From positions 1 to 53,966 of the forward strand of contig NZ_POUT01000018.1 of NCBI RefSeq assembly GCF_002890915.1: a stretch of 53,966 nucleotides of DNA. Reading direction: 5' to 3'. How positions within the stretch are numbered: position 1 is the first letter of the stretch; each line of letters starts with the position of its first letter. Source of the stretch: Stutzerimonas stutzeri. Its GTDB lineage: Bacteria; Pseudomonadota; Gammaproteobacteria; Pseudomonadales; Pseudomonadaceae. The notes under the pieces are model-generated. The model saw nothing but the letters and a program-made list of their open reading frames with translations, was not told the origin of the DNA and made no database searches. Of this stretch, positions 16,311-23,437 are shown one piece after another. The translations under genes were made by a program, and so were the position numbers.

Positions 16311-17135
16311 TTATTTCGCCTTGTAGATGATGCCCGGGCTGCACTGGACCATCTGGTACAGCTCCGGCAGCCCGTTGAGCGCCTCCGAGGCGCCGAGGAA
16401 CAGGTAGCCACCCGGACGCAGGGTCGCATGGATGCGCTTGAGGATGTCCTTCTTCACATCGGCGGAAAAGTAGATCAGCACATTGCGGCAGAACACGATG
16501 TCGAACTTGCCCAGGGCGGCGTAACTGTCCAGCAGATTCTGGACCTTGAACTCGACGCGCGTGCGAATGGCCGGCTTCACCGCCCAGCGCCCGGGTGCCT
16601 TGAGGTCGAAGTAACGCTGCAGGCGCTCGGTGGAAAGCCCACGGGCAATCGCCAGGCTGTCGTACTCGGCCGCCTTGCAGGCAGCCAGCATCGCGCCCGA
16701 CAGCTCGGTGGCCACGATCTGTATGCCGGTCTTCGGCTGGCTGGGATTGGCGCGCTCGTACTCGTCGATCGCCATCGACAGCGAATAGGGCTCCTGCCCC
16801 GAGGAACAGGCGGCCGACCAGATGCGCAGGCGCTGGCCGGAACCGGACTTGAGCATTTCCGGCAGGACCCGGCTCTTGAGCACTTCGAACGGGTAGGTAT
16901 CGCGAAACCACAGCGTCTCGTTGGTGGTCATCGCATCGACGACCTGCTCGCGCAGGCCGCTGCGCGGCTGCGCCTGGATCCTGCGGACCAGATCGCCCAG
17001 CGTCTTGATACCCTGCTGCTCCATCAGCTTGTTCAGCCGACTGGACACCAGATACTGCTTGTTGCTGCCAAGCAGAATGCCGCACGTCTTCTCTAGAAAT
17101 ACCCGGAACTGCTCGAAATCCAGATCAACTGACAC
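16311..17135 (-). CDS. cheR: Chemotaxis protein methyltransferase CheR
   Basis: The 274-residue protein has the N-terminal helical CheR domain (about 1-75) and a SAM-dependent methyltransferase domain with RIWSAACSSGQEPYSLSMAI (SAM motif), FDIVFCRNVLIYF and LRPGGYLFLGASEAL. CheR methylates glutamates of chemoreceptors in adaptation. It lies between cheV and the flgB operon; a dyad at 16249-16277 (GCGGCAA/TTGCCGC) follows its stop. The cheV-cheR pair next to flgB is the usual Pseudomonas arrangement. Confidence 0.95.
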   Translation of the reverse strand: MSVDLDFEQFRVFLEKTCGILLGSNKQYLVSSRLNKLMEQQGIKTLGDLVRRIQAQPRSGLREQVVDAMTTNETLWFRDTYPFEVLKSRVLPEMLKSGSGQRLRIWSAACSSGQEPYSLSMAIDEYERANPSQPKTGIQIVATELSGAMLAACKAAEYDSLAIARGLSTERLQRYFDLKAPGRWAVKPAIRTRVEFKVQNLLDSYAALGKFDIVFCRNVLIYFSADVKKDILKRIHATLRPGGYLFLGASEALNGLPELYQMVQCSPGIIYKAK

Positions 17136-17173
17136 TAATAAAGCCCACCATCAAAGCCATGAGAGGACTAGCC

Positions 17174-18106
17174 TCAGTTTGCATCCGCCTTTCGAATCCG
17201 CTCGACCACCCGAGCCGCGAGATCGTCGGGCTGGAACTTGGCGAGGAAATCGTCCGCCCCCACACGCTTCACCATGTTCTGGTTGAACACACCGGAAAGC
17301 GAAGTATGCAAGAGAATATGCATATCCTGCATACGAGAATCCTGACGCACCTCAGTAGTCAGGGTATAGCCATCCATTTCCGGCATTTCAATATCGGAGA
17401 TCATCATCAGGAATTCCTCCGCCGGCCGCTTGCCATCGTCGGCCATCCGCTTCAGATAATCGAGCGCCTCGCGGCCATCGTTCAGCGTGACGACCTCCAC
17501 CCCGATATTTTCCAGGCAGCGGACGATCTGCTTGCGTGCCACGGAGGAATCGTCGACAACCAGCACCCGGCAGGAAAGCGCCCGGGCCTGGGTCTCGGCA
17601 TCCACGACGTTCGGTGAAACCTGCTCGGAGGTCGGCGCGGCTTCCGCCAGGACCTTCTCGACGTCGATGATTTCCACCAGGCGGTTATCCACGTGGGTCA
17701 CCGCCGTCAGGTAATGGTCACGCCCGGCGCCCTTGGGAGGAGGAAGGATTTCCTCCCAGTTCATGTTCACGATTCGCTCCACCGAGCGCACCAGAAAGCC
17801 CAGCGTCCGGTTGTTGTACTCGGTGATGACCGCAAAGCTGTTCTGCAGGTCCGCCAACGCCGGCTTGCCCGTCGCGAGGGACAGGTCGAGAATCGGCAGC
17901 GTATTGCCACGGATGCTGGCCACTCCGCGCACCACCCTGCCGGACTTGGGCATGATCGTCAGGCGCGGGCACTGCAGCACCTCTTTCACCTTGAACACGT
18001 TGATGCCATAAAGCTGCTCGCCTTCCAAACGAAACAGCAACAGCTCCAGACGGTTCTGCCCCACCAATTGGGTACGCTGGTTAACCGAATCCAGTACACC
18101 GGCCAT
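17174..18106 (-). CDS. cheV: Chemotaxis coupling protein CheV
   Basis: The 310-residue protein has an N-terminal CheW-like domain (about 15-160) and a C-terminal response-regulator receiver domain (about 178-305). The acidic pocket VVDDSS (184-189) and the likely phospho-acceptor D238 in ISDIEMPEMDGY are present. CheV couples receptors to CheA and its receiver is thought to tune the coupling. It precedes cheR by 38 bp and is divergent from flgA. Confidence 0.95.
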   Translation of the reverse strand: MAGVLDSVNQRTQLVGQNRLELLLFRLEGEQLYGINVFKVKEVLQCPRLTIMPKSGRVVRGVASIRGNTLPILDLSLATGKPALADLQNSFAVITEYNNRTLGFLVRSVERIVNMNWEEILPPPKGAGRDHYLTAVTHVDNRLVEIIDVEKVLAEAAPTSEQVSPNVVDAETQARALSCRVLVVDDSSVARKQIVRCLENIGVEVVTLNDGREALDYLKRMADDGKRPAEEFLMMISDIEMPEMDGYTLTTEVRQDSRMQDMHILLHTSLSGVFNQNMVKRVGADDFLAKFQPDDLAARVVERIRKADAN

Positions 18107-18156
18107 GCCAGTCTTCCTCTCTGCCTGCAGATTGTGCGGGACCGAACGCCGAAGTG

Positions 18157-18172
18157 CGGCACGCCCCTTGCT
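18157..18172 (+). promoter_or_regulatory. Sigma-54 promoter of flgA
   Basis: CGGCACGCCCCTTGCT matches TGGCACG-N4-TTGCW at all but the first base, with GG and GC 12 bp apart. The predicted transcription start is near 18183. This places the 18154 in-frame ATG upstream of the transcript. FlgA is in the sigma-54-dependent class of flagellar genes in P. aeruginosa as I recall, which fits. Confidence 0.75.
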
Positions 18173-18195
18173 TTGGTTGGGGCATGAACGCCCAT

Positions 18196-18936
18196 ATGAC
18201 TAATTTCCGACGCGGCTGCCAAACGCTGTGCAGATACCTGCTGCTACCCTTGCTTTGCGTGATGGGTCAACTGGCCCATGCGGCAACCATGTCACATCCT
18301 GAACAACTTATCGACGCGACCCAACAGTTTCTTGAGCAGGCGGTTGCCGACTATTTGCGACGCGGCGACATACAGGCCCGTCACGAAATCATCGTCAACC
18401 GCCTGGACCCCAGGCTGCGCCTGGCACAATGCGACCAGCCGCTCGACGCCAAGCTCGGCACCGCCGCCCAACCCATCGGACGCGTCACCGTACGCATAAG
18501 TTGCGAAGGAAGCAGCCCCTGGTCCGTATTCGTCCCGGCACAGGTTCGCCTCTATCGACCGGTAATCGTCGCCAATCGCTCACTGCTGCGCGACAGCCTG
18601 CTCAGCGAGGCCGACGTGAGCCTGGCCGAGCGCGACGTCTCCAACCTCACCCAGGGATACCTGACGCGCATGGACGAAGTGCTCGGCAACAAGCTGACCC
18701 GGCCGGTGCAACCGGACCAGGTGATCGCACCGAACCAGCTGGAGCTTGCCGAAGTGGTACGCAAGGGCGACCAGGTAGTGATCACCGCTCGAAGCGGCAC
18801 GATAAATGTCCGCATGCCCGGGGAAGCGATGGCGGACGGTGCGCCCGGCAAGCAGATTCCGGTGAAGAACCAGCGCTCCGGACGCGTCGTAAAAGCGCGG
18901 GTCACCGGCCCCGGCCATGTCGAGGTCGCGATGTGA
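18196..18936 (+). CDS. flgA: P-ring assembly chaperone FlgA
   Basis: From the ATG at 18196 the protein is 246 residues, with a signal peptide (TLCRYLLLPLLCVMGQLAHA) and the FlgA SAF-type C-terminal domain (RSLLRDSLLSEADVSLAERD, then GEAMADGAPGKQIPVKNQRS and GRVVKARVTGPGHVEV). FlgA is a periplasmic chaperone for FlgI. The start is uncertain: ATGs at 18154, 18184 and 18196 are in frame, the first lies upstream of the predicted transcript, and the last two have no good ribosome site and lie within 13 bp of the predicted transcription start. Confidence 0.9.
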   Translation: MTNFRRGCQTLCRYLLLPLLCVMGQLAHAATMSHPEQLIDATQQFLEQAVADYLRRGDIQARHEIIVNRLDPRLRLAQCDQPLDAKLGTAAQPIGRVTVRISCEGSSPWSVFVPAQVRLYRPVIVANRSLLRDSLLSEADVSLAERDVSNLTQGYLTRMDEVLGNKLTRPVQPDQVIAPNQLELAEVVRKGDQVVITARSGTINVRMPGEAMADGAPGKQIPVKNQRSGRVVKARVTGPGHVEVAM

Positions 18937-18999
18937 TGATCATGGCGATCAGCCACCGGCACATGAGCACTTTTTCATGTGTAGCGCCCGAAAAAACGC

Positions 19000-19026
19000 T
19001 AAAGTTTCGTCCAATGTTGCCGAACA
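19000..19026 (+). promoter_or_regulatory. Sigma-28 (FliA) promoter of flgMN
   Basis: TAAAGTTT at 19000-19007 and GCCGAACA at 19019-19026 are separated by 11 bp, matching TAAAGTTT-N11-GCCGATAA except for two bases of the -10 element. The transcript would start about 30 bp before flgM. FliA control of flgM is established in related bacteria and lets FlgM inhibit its own sigma factor. Confidence 0.85.
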
Positions 19027-19062
19027 CATGGCAAGCGTCCTGATTCCTTCGAGGTTTGCATC

Positions 19063-19392
19063 ATGGTCATCGACTTCAATCGGCCTAACAGCACAGCCGC
19101 TGCCCCCAGCGGGCGCGGTGCCGTTCAAGGCAACGAGCGCACGAACAGCCCCCTGCCCGGGGCAGCCGGCGATGCGCCCAAAACCAGCAACACCAGCGCC
19201 AGCACCGGCGATACGGTACAACTGAGCCCAGAGGCCCAGCGCCTGCAGCAGGCAGCCGACAAGCTGAATGAACAACCCGCCGTCGATCAGGAGCGTGTAG
19301 CCAAGCTCCGGCAAGCGATTGCCGACGGCTCCTATCAGGTCGATAGCCAGCGCGTCGCCGCCAAGCTGCTCGCCTTCGAGACGCAGCGCTGA
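19063..19392 (+). CDS. flgM: Anti-sigma-28 factor FlgM
   Basis: The 109-residue protein has a disordered, Gly/Ser/Ala-rich N-terminal half and the FlgM sigma-binding C-terminal half, with DTVQLSPEAQRLQQAADKLN and VDQERVAKLRQAIADGSYQV. FlgM holds FliA until it is exported through the finished hook. It is behind a sigma-28 promoter and 42 bp upstream of flgN. Confidence 0.94.
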   Translation: MVIDFNRPNSTAAAPSGRGAVQGNERTNSPLPGAAGDAPKTSNTSASTGDTVQLSPEAQRLQQAADKLNEQPAVDQERVAKLRQAIADGSYQVDSQRVAAKLLAFETQR

Positions 19393-19434
19393 ACCTGAAC
19401 GAACCACAGACGCGAGCACATCCAAGAGCCCGAA

Positions 19435-19905
19435 ATGCAAGACACGACCCTGCTTGACCAGCTTACCGACGATATCGGCATAGCCGGCCAGTTGCTTGAG
19501 CTCACCGATCAGGAGTTTACCGCCCTGAGCGAACGCGACCTCGCGGGTCTGGAAAGCATTCTGGCGAAGAAGCAGCCACTGCTGGCCCTGCTCGGCCAAC
19601 ATAGCAGCCAGCGCAGCCAGTGGCTGATCGGGCAACAGCTGAGTGCCGACCGGGCCGGCCTGGAAGCACTGGCCGCCCGCTCGGAAAAAGGCGCCGCGAT
19701 CCTCGAACAGGCCCGGCTTCTCGAAGCCACTCTCGAAGCCTGCCGCAGCGCGAACGAGCGCAACGGCCGCCTCATCCGCGCCAACCAGAGCGCCGTGGGC
19801 GACATGCTGGGCATCCTTCAGGGCAAGAACGAAACCCCCAGCCTCTATGACAACCGCGGCGGAGCCGCCAAGGTCACCAAACAGCGCCCCTTGAGCCAGG
19901 CCTGA
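19435..19905 (+). CDS. flgN: Flagellar export chaperone FlgN
   Basis: The 156-residue, mostly alpha-helical protein has the FlgN pattern of long amphipathic helices (for example LLELTDQEFTALSERDLAGL and residues 90-130 with SNERNGRLIRANQSAV-like sequence). FlgN chaperones FlgK and FlgL, both encoded in this window. It lies directly after flgM and before the PilZ gene, the usual Pseudomonas order. Confidence 0.9.
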   Translation: MQDTTLLDQLTDDIGIAGQLLELTDQEFTALSERDLAGLESILAKKQPLLALLGQHSSQRSQWLIGQQLSADRAGLEALAARSEKGAAILEQARLLEATLEACRSANERNGRLIRANQSAVGDMLGILQGKNETPSLYDNRGGAAKVTKQRPLSQA

Positions 19906-19958
19906 CCCTGCCCGACGAGGACGGATCGCGATGGTGATGCGCCGGAGAGTATCGGAAC

Positions 19959-20705
19959 GTGTCTAACCCATTCTTCGACGAGGAAGGCCCACAGCCCCCC
20001 AAGCTGTTGACGGCGCCGCTCGAGATATATGCCAACCTGCGGCCGCTTCTGGACAACCACACCCCGCTGATCATTCGGTTTCACGAGCGCAATCAGCGCT
20101 ACCAGAGCTTTCTGGTGGAGTTGAACCGCGAAAAAGGCTGGATCGCCCTCGACGAACTGATACCCACCGACGGCGAGCGGCTGCTCCTGCAGGGCGAGCC
20201 CTTTCAGGTGGAAGGGTTCTACGAAGGCGTTCGCATAGCCTGGACAAACGACCAGCCAGCCCACCTGGACGAGCCGGATGGAGCCCGCTGCTACTGGATA
20301 CCGACGCCCGCCGAGCTGATCTATCATCAGCGCCGCAACGCATACCGGGCCCAGTTCAAGGAGATGATCGCGGTGGCCGTGCTCGGCGGCGCCTCGTTGC
20401 GCAAACCGCTCGAGGGCAAGCTGCTCGACATCTCGGCCACAGGCTGCAGGCTGAGCATCAAGGGCGATCAGCAGAGTTGCCTGCAGACCGGCCAAGTCTA
20501 CGAACTGTCCACGAAGCTTCCGATCGGCACGGTGCAGACCGCAGTAGAGCTGCGTCACCTGGTCATCGACGAAAAGCTCAATACGACCTTCTGCGGCCTG
20601 CGCTTCCACCGTATCAGCGGGCCGACGCAACGCCAGATCGAACGGCTGGTCTACCAGCTGCAACGCGAAGCGCGCCGCGACGACGCCGAAGCACCGTTCA
20701 GCTGA
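19959..20705 (+). CDS. ycgR: YcgR/FlgZ-type PilZ flagellar brake protein
   Basis: The 248-residue protein has an N-terminal YcgR domain (about 15-110) and a C-terminal PilZ domain (about 115-235). The c-di-GMP-binding motif is visible as RRNAYRAQFK (RxxxR) followed by LLDISATGCRLSI (D/NxSxxG). The start is GTG at 19959, preceded by GGAGAG. YcgR slows the flagellar motor when c-di-GMP is high, linking motility to enzymes such as the EAL-GGDEF protein at 396. It lies 53 bp after flgN; in other pseudomonads it is called flgZ. Confidence 0.9.
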   Translation: MSNPFFDEEGPQPPKLLTAPLEIYANLRPLLDNHTPLIIRFHERNQRYQSFLVELNREKGWIALDELIPTDGERLLLQGEPFQVEGFYEGVRIAWTNDQPAHLDEPDGARCYWIPTPAELIYHQRRNAYRAQFKEMIAVAVLGGASLRKPLEGKLLDISATGCRLSIKGDQQSCLQTGQVYELSTKLPIGTVQTAVELRHLVIDEKLNTTFCGLRFHRISGPTQRQIERLVYQLQREARRDDAEAPFS

Positions 20706-20844
20706 GACCTCGCGGCTGCCGCAAGGGCGCTACGCGCACGAACGACGGCCTGGGTGCACAGCGGTAAAAACAGGATTCGACACCGCCTACGCGAACGGAT
20801 CGGGCGCAGCGTGTGAAAACGGGCAGGCGGGATGCAGGGAGCGC

Positions 20845-20921
20845 TGGCGTCCCAGAGAGGGGTCGAACCTCCAACCTTCCCCTTAGGAGGGGGATGCTCT
20901 ATCCAATTGAGCTACTGGGAC
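20845..20921 (-). tRNA. tRNA-Arg(CCT)
   Basis: The 77-nt cloverleaf has acceptor arms GTCCCAG and CTGGGAC, a T-arm GGTTCGACCC region, and an anticodon stem TCCCC/GGGGA around the loop CTCCTAA, giving anticodon CCT. The 3' CCA is encoded at 20845-20847. Confidence 0.92.
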
Positions 20922-21021
20922 ATATTGCGCGGGCGCATGTTAACGAGCCACGTGCGTTTTGTCATGCCCGCAGCCTGAAGTACCCAGCAAAAACGGCGTC
21001 ATACGGGCTGCGGCTTTCCAT

Positions 21022-21087
21022 ACGAGTGCTCATCATCATGGCATCGTCACGTAATGCAAAATGCACGACAGCTGTACGAGCACTCGT
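21022..21087. promoter_or_regulatory. Pair of inverted dyad sites upstream of a sigma-54-like promoter
   Basis: ACGAGTGCTC at 21022-21031 is repeated in inverted form as GAGCACTCGT at 21078-21087. Both contain a GAG-N2-CTC dyad. They lie about 100-165 bp upstream of the predicted transcription start of the 21220 gene, the distance expected for enhancer-binding activators of sigma-54. No activator is identified. Confidence 0.4.
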
Positions 21088-21160
21088 GCAAAGCGCAATC
21101 TCATAATCATTCTAAAAAAACTATCTCATTGATTTAAAAGGTTTTTTATATTCAATAAGG

Positions 21161-21177
21161 TTGGCACAGCACCTGCA
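21161..21177 (+). promoter_or_regulatory. Sigma-54 promoter of the small-protein pair
   Basis: TTGGCACAGCACCTGCA matches YTGGCACR-N4-TTGCA with one mismatch (T to C) and correct GG-GC spacing of 12 bp. It is preceded by about 50 bp of AT-rich DNA (21105-21160). The predicted start of transcription is near 21188, 32 bp before the ATG at 21220. Confidence 0.7.
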
Positions 21178-21219
21178 GAAAAAGCTTACTTAGCAACGTG
21201 ATGCGAAGGACAACGCCTC

Positions 21220-21432
21220 ATGAACATGCCGGCTTATCTGCTCAGCGCAGGAATCCTGATTGCAGCTCTGGCTGCACTGCAGCAACCCACAATCGAAACG
21301 CGAACACCGCAGCACAACCCGGCTTCCGGCATTCAATCCATCCAGAGACTCGACAGCGTACAGGGTGCACGGGTTCTTACACTCAGCGGCACCGAGATCA
21401 GCCCTTCCCAGCCTCAGCGCTGGGTCTTCTAA
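21220..21432 (+). CDS. Small secreted or membrane-anchored protein, unknown
   Basis: The 70-residue product starts MNMPAYLLSAGILIAALAAL, a hydrophobic segment that could be a signal peptide or anchor, followed by a polar, Gln/Ser/Thr-rich tail ending QRWVF. I do not recognise a family. AAGGA at 21206-21210, 9 bp before the ATG, supports the start. It is the first gene behind a sigma-54-like promoter and lies 37 bp upstream of a second small gene. A second in-frame ATG at 21226 would give a protein two residues shorter. Confidence 0.6.
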   Translation: MNMPAYLLSAGILIAALAALQQPTIETRTPQHNPASGIQSIQRLDSVQGARVLTLSGTEISPSQPQRWVF

Positions 21433-21469
21433 GGATTAGCGCGGATCGTTCCGCAAGGGAGATACAGCC

Positions 21470-21655
21470 ATGTCTAAATTCGCATTGTCTTGCCTGCTGC
21501 TGGCAGCGATCTGCGGAGCAGGGATTTTCCTCGCACCGGCCGATTCCGGAATCCTGAACTCGGTCAGCAAAGGGGGGCTGGCAGTTTTTGGCATGCTTTT
21601 CGTCGGCGCCCTGCTGATCGGCCGTCGCATCAAGTTCGATCCCGTATTGCGCTGA
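21470..21655 (+). CDS. Small two-helix membrane protein, unknown
   Basis: The 61-residue product has a hydrophobic N-terminal segment (about 4-23) and a second hydrophobic segment (about 34-51) that ends in basic residues (GRRIKFDPVLR), so it could be an inner-membrane hairpin or a signal peptide followed by a C-terminal anchor. GGGAGA about 8 bp before the ATG is a good ribosome site. It probably shares the sigma-54-type promoter of the 21220 gene. The second helix followed by basic residues faintly recalls protein-sorting tails such as PEP-CTERM, but the PEP motif is absent. Confidence 0.62.
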   Translation: MSKFALSCLLLAAICGAGIFLAPADSGILNSVSKGGLAVFGMLFVGALLIGRRIKFDPVLR

Positions 21656-21821
21656 CCCTTCCCTTGGCGCCCTGCCTCATTCGAGCCCCCGCCATTCAGG
21701 GCGCCAATTGCTGTCACAGCGGCACTGCATCACAGTAAAGGCACTTTGATACTACAACGCCTTTACTAATCACCAAATCGTCGTACAATTGGCGCCATCA
21801 ACCCGTCTCATATTTTTTATC

Positions 21822-21880
21822 GTCTGACGGAACAGCATGTGCTGTTGGTTGTCAGACCGGTGACACCCCGGCAATACGCC
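21822..21880 (+). promoter_or_regulatory. amrZ leader: long hairpin and possible AmrZ operator
   Basis: GTCTGAC (21822-21828) pairs with GTCAGAC (21851-21857), and inside it AACAGCA pairs with TGCTGTT (21831-21846), giving a long interrupted stem-loop. GGCAATACGCC at 21870-21880 resembles the GGCAAAACGCC-like motif I recall for AmrZ sites. Both lie within 90 bp upstream of amrZ, so autoregulation and leader-RNA control are possible. No promoter was confidently identified. Confidence 0.4.
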
Positions 21881-21909
21881 AGCACGCCCACCTGACTAAC
21901 CGGTTTACT

Positions 21910-22236
21910 ATGCGCCCTATGAAACAGGCAGTTTACTCCAGCCGCACGGCTGACAAATTCGTGGTTCGGCTTCCCGATGGCATGCGCGAGCGCATCGCCG
22001 ACGTGGCTCGCAATCACCATCGCAGCATGAACTCGGAAATCATCGCCAGACTGGAACAGAGCCTGTTGCAGGAGGGCGCGCTCGATGACGACCTGAGCAT
22101 GCGATTGGATAGCCCGGAATTATCGCTGCATGAGCGGGAACTGCTGCAGCGCTTCCGCCAGCTGACTCATCGCCAGCAGAACGCGCTGATTGCACTGATT
22201 GCGCAGGATGCGGAACTAGCCAAGGAAGACAGCTGA
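21910..22236 (+). CDS. amrZ: Ribbon-helix-helix regulator AmrZ
   Basis: The 108-residue protein matches AmrZ in length and sequence as I recall it: the ribbon-helix-helix domain (about 10-65) contains SSRTADKFVVRLPDGMRERI and SMNSEIIARLEQSLLQEGAL, and the C-terminal part has SPELSLHERELLQRFRQLTH, used for oligomerisation. In other Pseudomonas AmrZ controls alginate, motility (including repression of fleQ) and c-di-GMP enzymes, so its place near flagellar genes is meaningful. It is followed by a bidirectional terminator. A second in-frame ATG (codon 4) exists. Confidence 0.93.
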   Translation: MRPMKQAVYSSRTADKFVVRLPDGMRERIADVARNHHRSMNSEIIARLEQSLLQEGALDDDLSMRLDSPELSLHERELLQRFRQLTHRQQNALIALIAQDAELAKEDS

Positions 22237-22243
22237 TCGCACC

Positions 22244-22280
22244 AACAAGAAAGCCGGCATCAAGCCGGCTTTCTTGTTTT
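22244..22280. terminator. Bidirectional terminator between amrZ and oadB
   Basis: A 14-bp stem ACAAGAAAGCCGGC/GCCGGCTTTCTTGT around ATCAA is followed by TTT on the plus strand and is symmetrical enough to serve both convergent genes. Confidence 0.88.
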
Positions 22281-22290
22281 CCATTGGCGA

Positions 22291-23427
22291 TCAGCCGACG
22301 AAGTTGAGCAACACCCCCGCAGCGACGGCCGAGCCGATGACGCCCGCCACGTTCGGCCCCATGGCATGCATCAGCAGGAAGTTCTGCGGGTTCGCCTCCA
22401 GCCCCACCTTGTTCGATACCCGGGCCGCCATCGGCACCGCCGAAACTCCCGCGGAGCCGATCAGTGGGTTGATCTTGTTATGGCTGAAGCGATTCATCAC
22501 CTTGGCCATGAAAATCCCCGCCGCAGTACCGCCGCAGAAGGCGACCATCCCCAGCAACAGGATCCCCAGCGTCTTCAACTGCAGGAAGGCCTCGGCCGAG
22601 AGCTTGGAGCCGACCGTCAGACCCAGCGCGATGGTGACGATGTTGATCAATGCATTACGCGAAGTATCGGCCAGGCGATCGACCACACCGCATTCACGCA
22701 GCAGGTTACCGAACGCGAACATGCCCACCAACGGTGCCGCATCCGGCAACAGCAGGCCAACCAGCAGACAGAGCACCAGCGGGAAGACGATCTTTTCCAC
22801 ATGACTGACATGACGCAGCTGCGTCATCACGATGGCCCGCTCTTCGGGAGAGGTCATGGCGCGCATGATCGGCGGCTGGATCAGTGGGACCAGTGCCATG
22901 TAGGAGTATGCCGCCACCGCGATGGGGCCGAGCAGGTCCGGCGCGAGCTTGGACGTCACGAAGATGGAGGTCGGGCCATCGGCGCCACCGATGATGGCGA
23001 TCGAAGCCGCTTCACGCAGCGTGAACTCCATCCCGGGAATTCCAGTAGCCGTCAACGCCAACGCCCCGAGCAGGGTGGCGAAGATACCGAACTGCGCTGC
23101 CGCCCCGAGCAGCAGGGTCTTCGGGTTGGCGAGCATCGGCCCGAAATCCGTCATCGCCCCGACACCCATGAAGATCAGCAGCGGGAATACGCTGGTCGGC
23201 AGGCCTACCTCGTAGAACAGGTGCAGGATACCGGCCCCCTCGGCCATATTGGCCACGGGAATGTTCGCCAGGATGCCGCCAAAGCCGATCGGTATCAGCA
23301 ATAGCGGCTCGAACCCCTTGCGGATCGCCAGGTAGATCAGCACCAGGCAGACGAGTATCATCAACGCCTGCCCTGGTTCCAGATGGTACAGACCGGTTCC
23401 CTGCCACAGCTTGAGCAACTTATCCAT
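22291..23427 (-). CDS. oadB: Oxaloacetate decarboxylase beta subunit (sodium pump)
   Basis: The 378-residue protein is highly hydrophobic with about nine membrane segments. It has the OadB landmarks GGADGPTSIFVTSKLAP and GMFAFGNLLRECGVVDRL. OadB decarboxylates carboxybiotin bound to the alpha subunit and couples this to sodium export. It is the last gene of oadGAB, 10 bp after oadA, and ends at the terminator shared with amrZ. Confidence 0.93.
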   Translation of the reverse strand: MDKLLKLWQGTGLYHLEPGQALMILVCLVLIYLAIRKGFEPLLLIPIGFGGILANIPVANMAEGAGILHLFYEVGLPTSVFPLLIFMGVGAMTDFGPMLANPKTLLLGAAAQFGIFATLLGALALTATGIPGMEFTLREAASIAIIGGADGPTSIFVTSKLAPDLLGPIAVAAYSYMALVPLIQPPIMRAMTSPEERAIVMTQLRHVSHVEKIVFPLVLCLLVGLLLPDAAPLVGMFAFGNLLRECGVVDRLADTSRNALINIVTIALGLTVGSKLSAEAFLQLKTLGILLLGMVAFCGGTAAGIFMAKVMNRFSHNKINPLIGSAGVSAVPMAARVSNKVGLEANPQNFLLMHAMGPNVAGVIGSAVAAGVLLNFVG

Positions 23428-23437
23428 GCAACTCCCC

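Noticed and set aside
21470..21655. Small membrane protein as a PEP-CTERM exosortase substrate
   Set aside because: The C-terminal helix and basic end fit, and sigma-54 promoters are known for such genes, but the PEP motif is missing and no exosortase is in the window.
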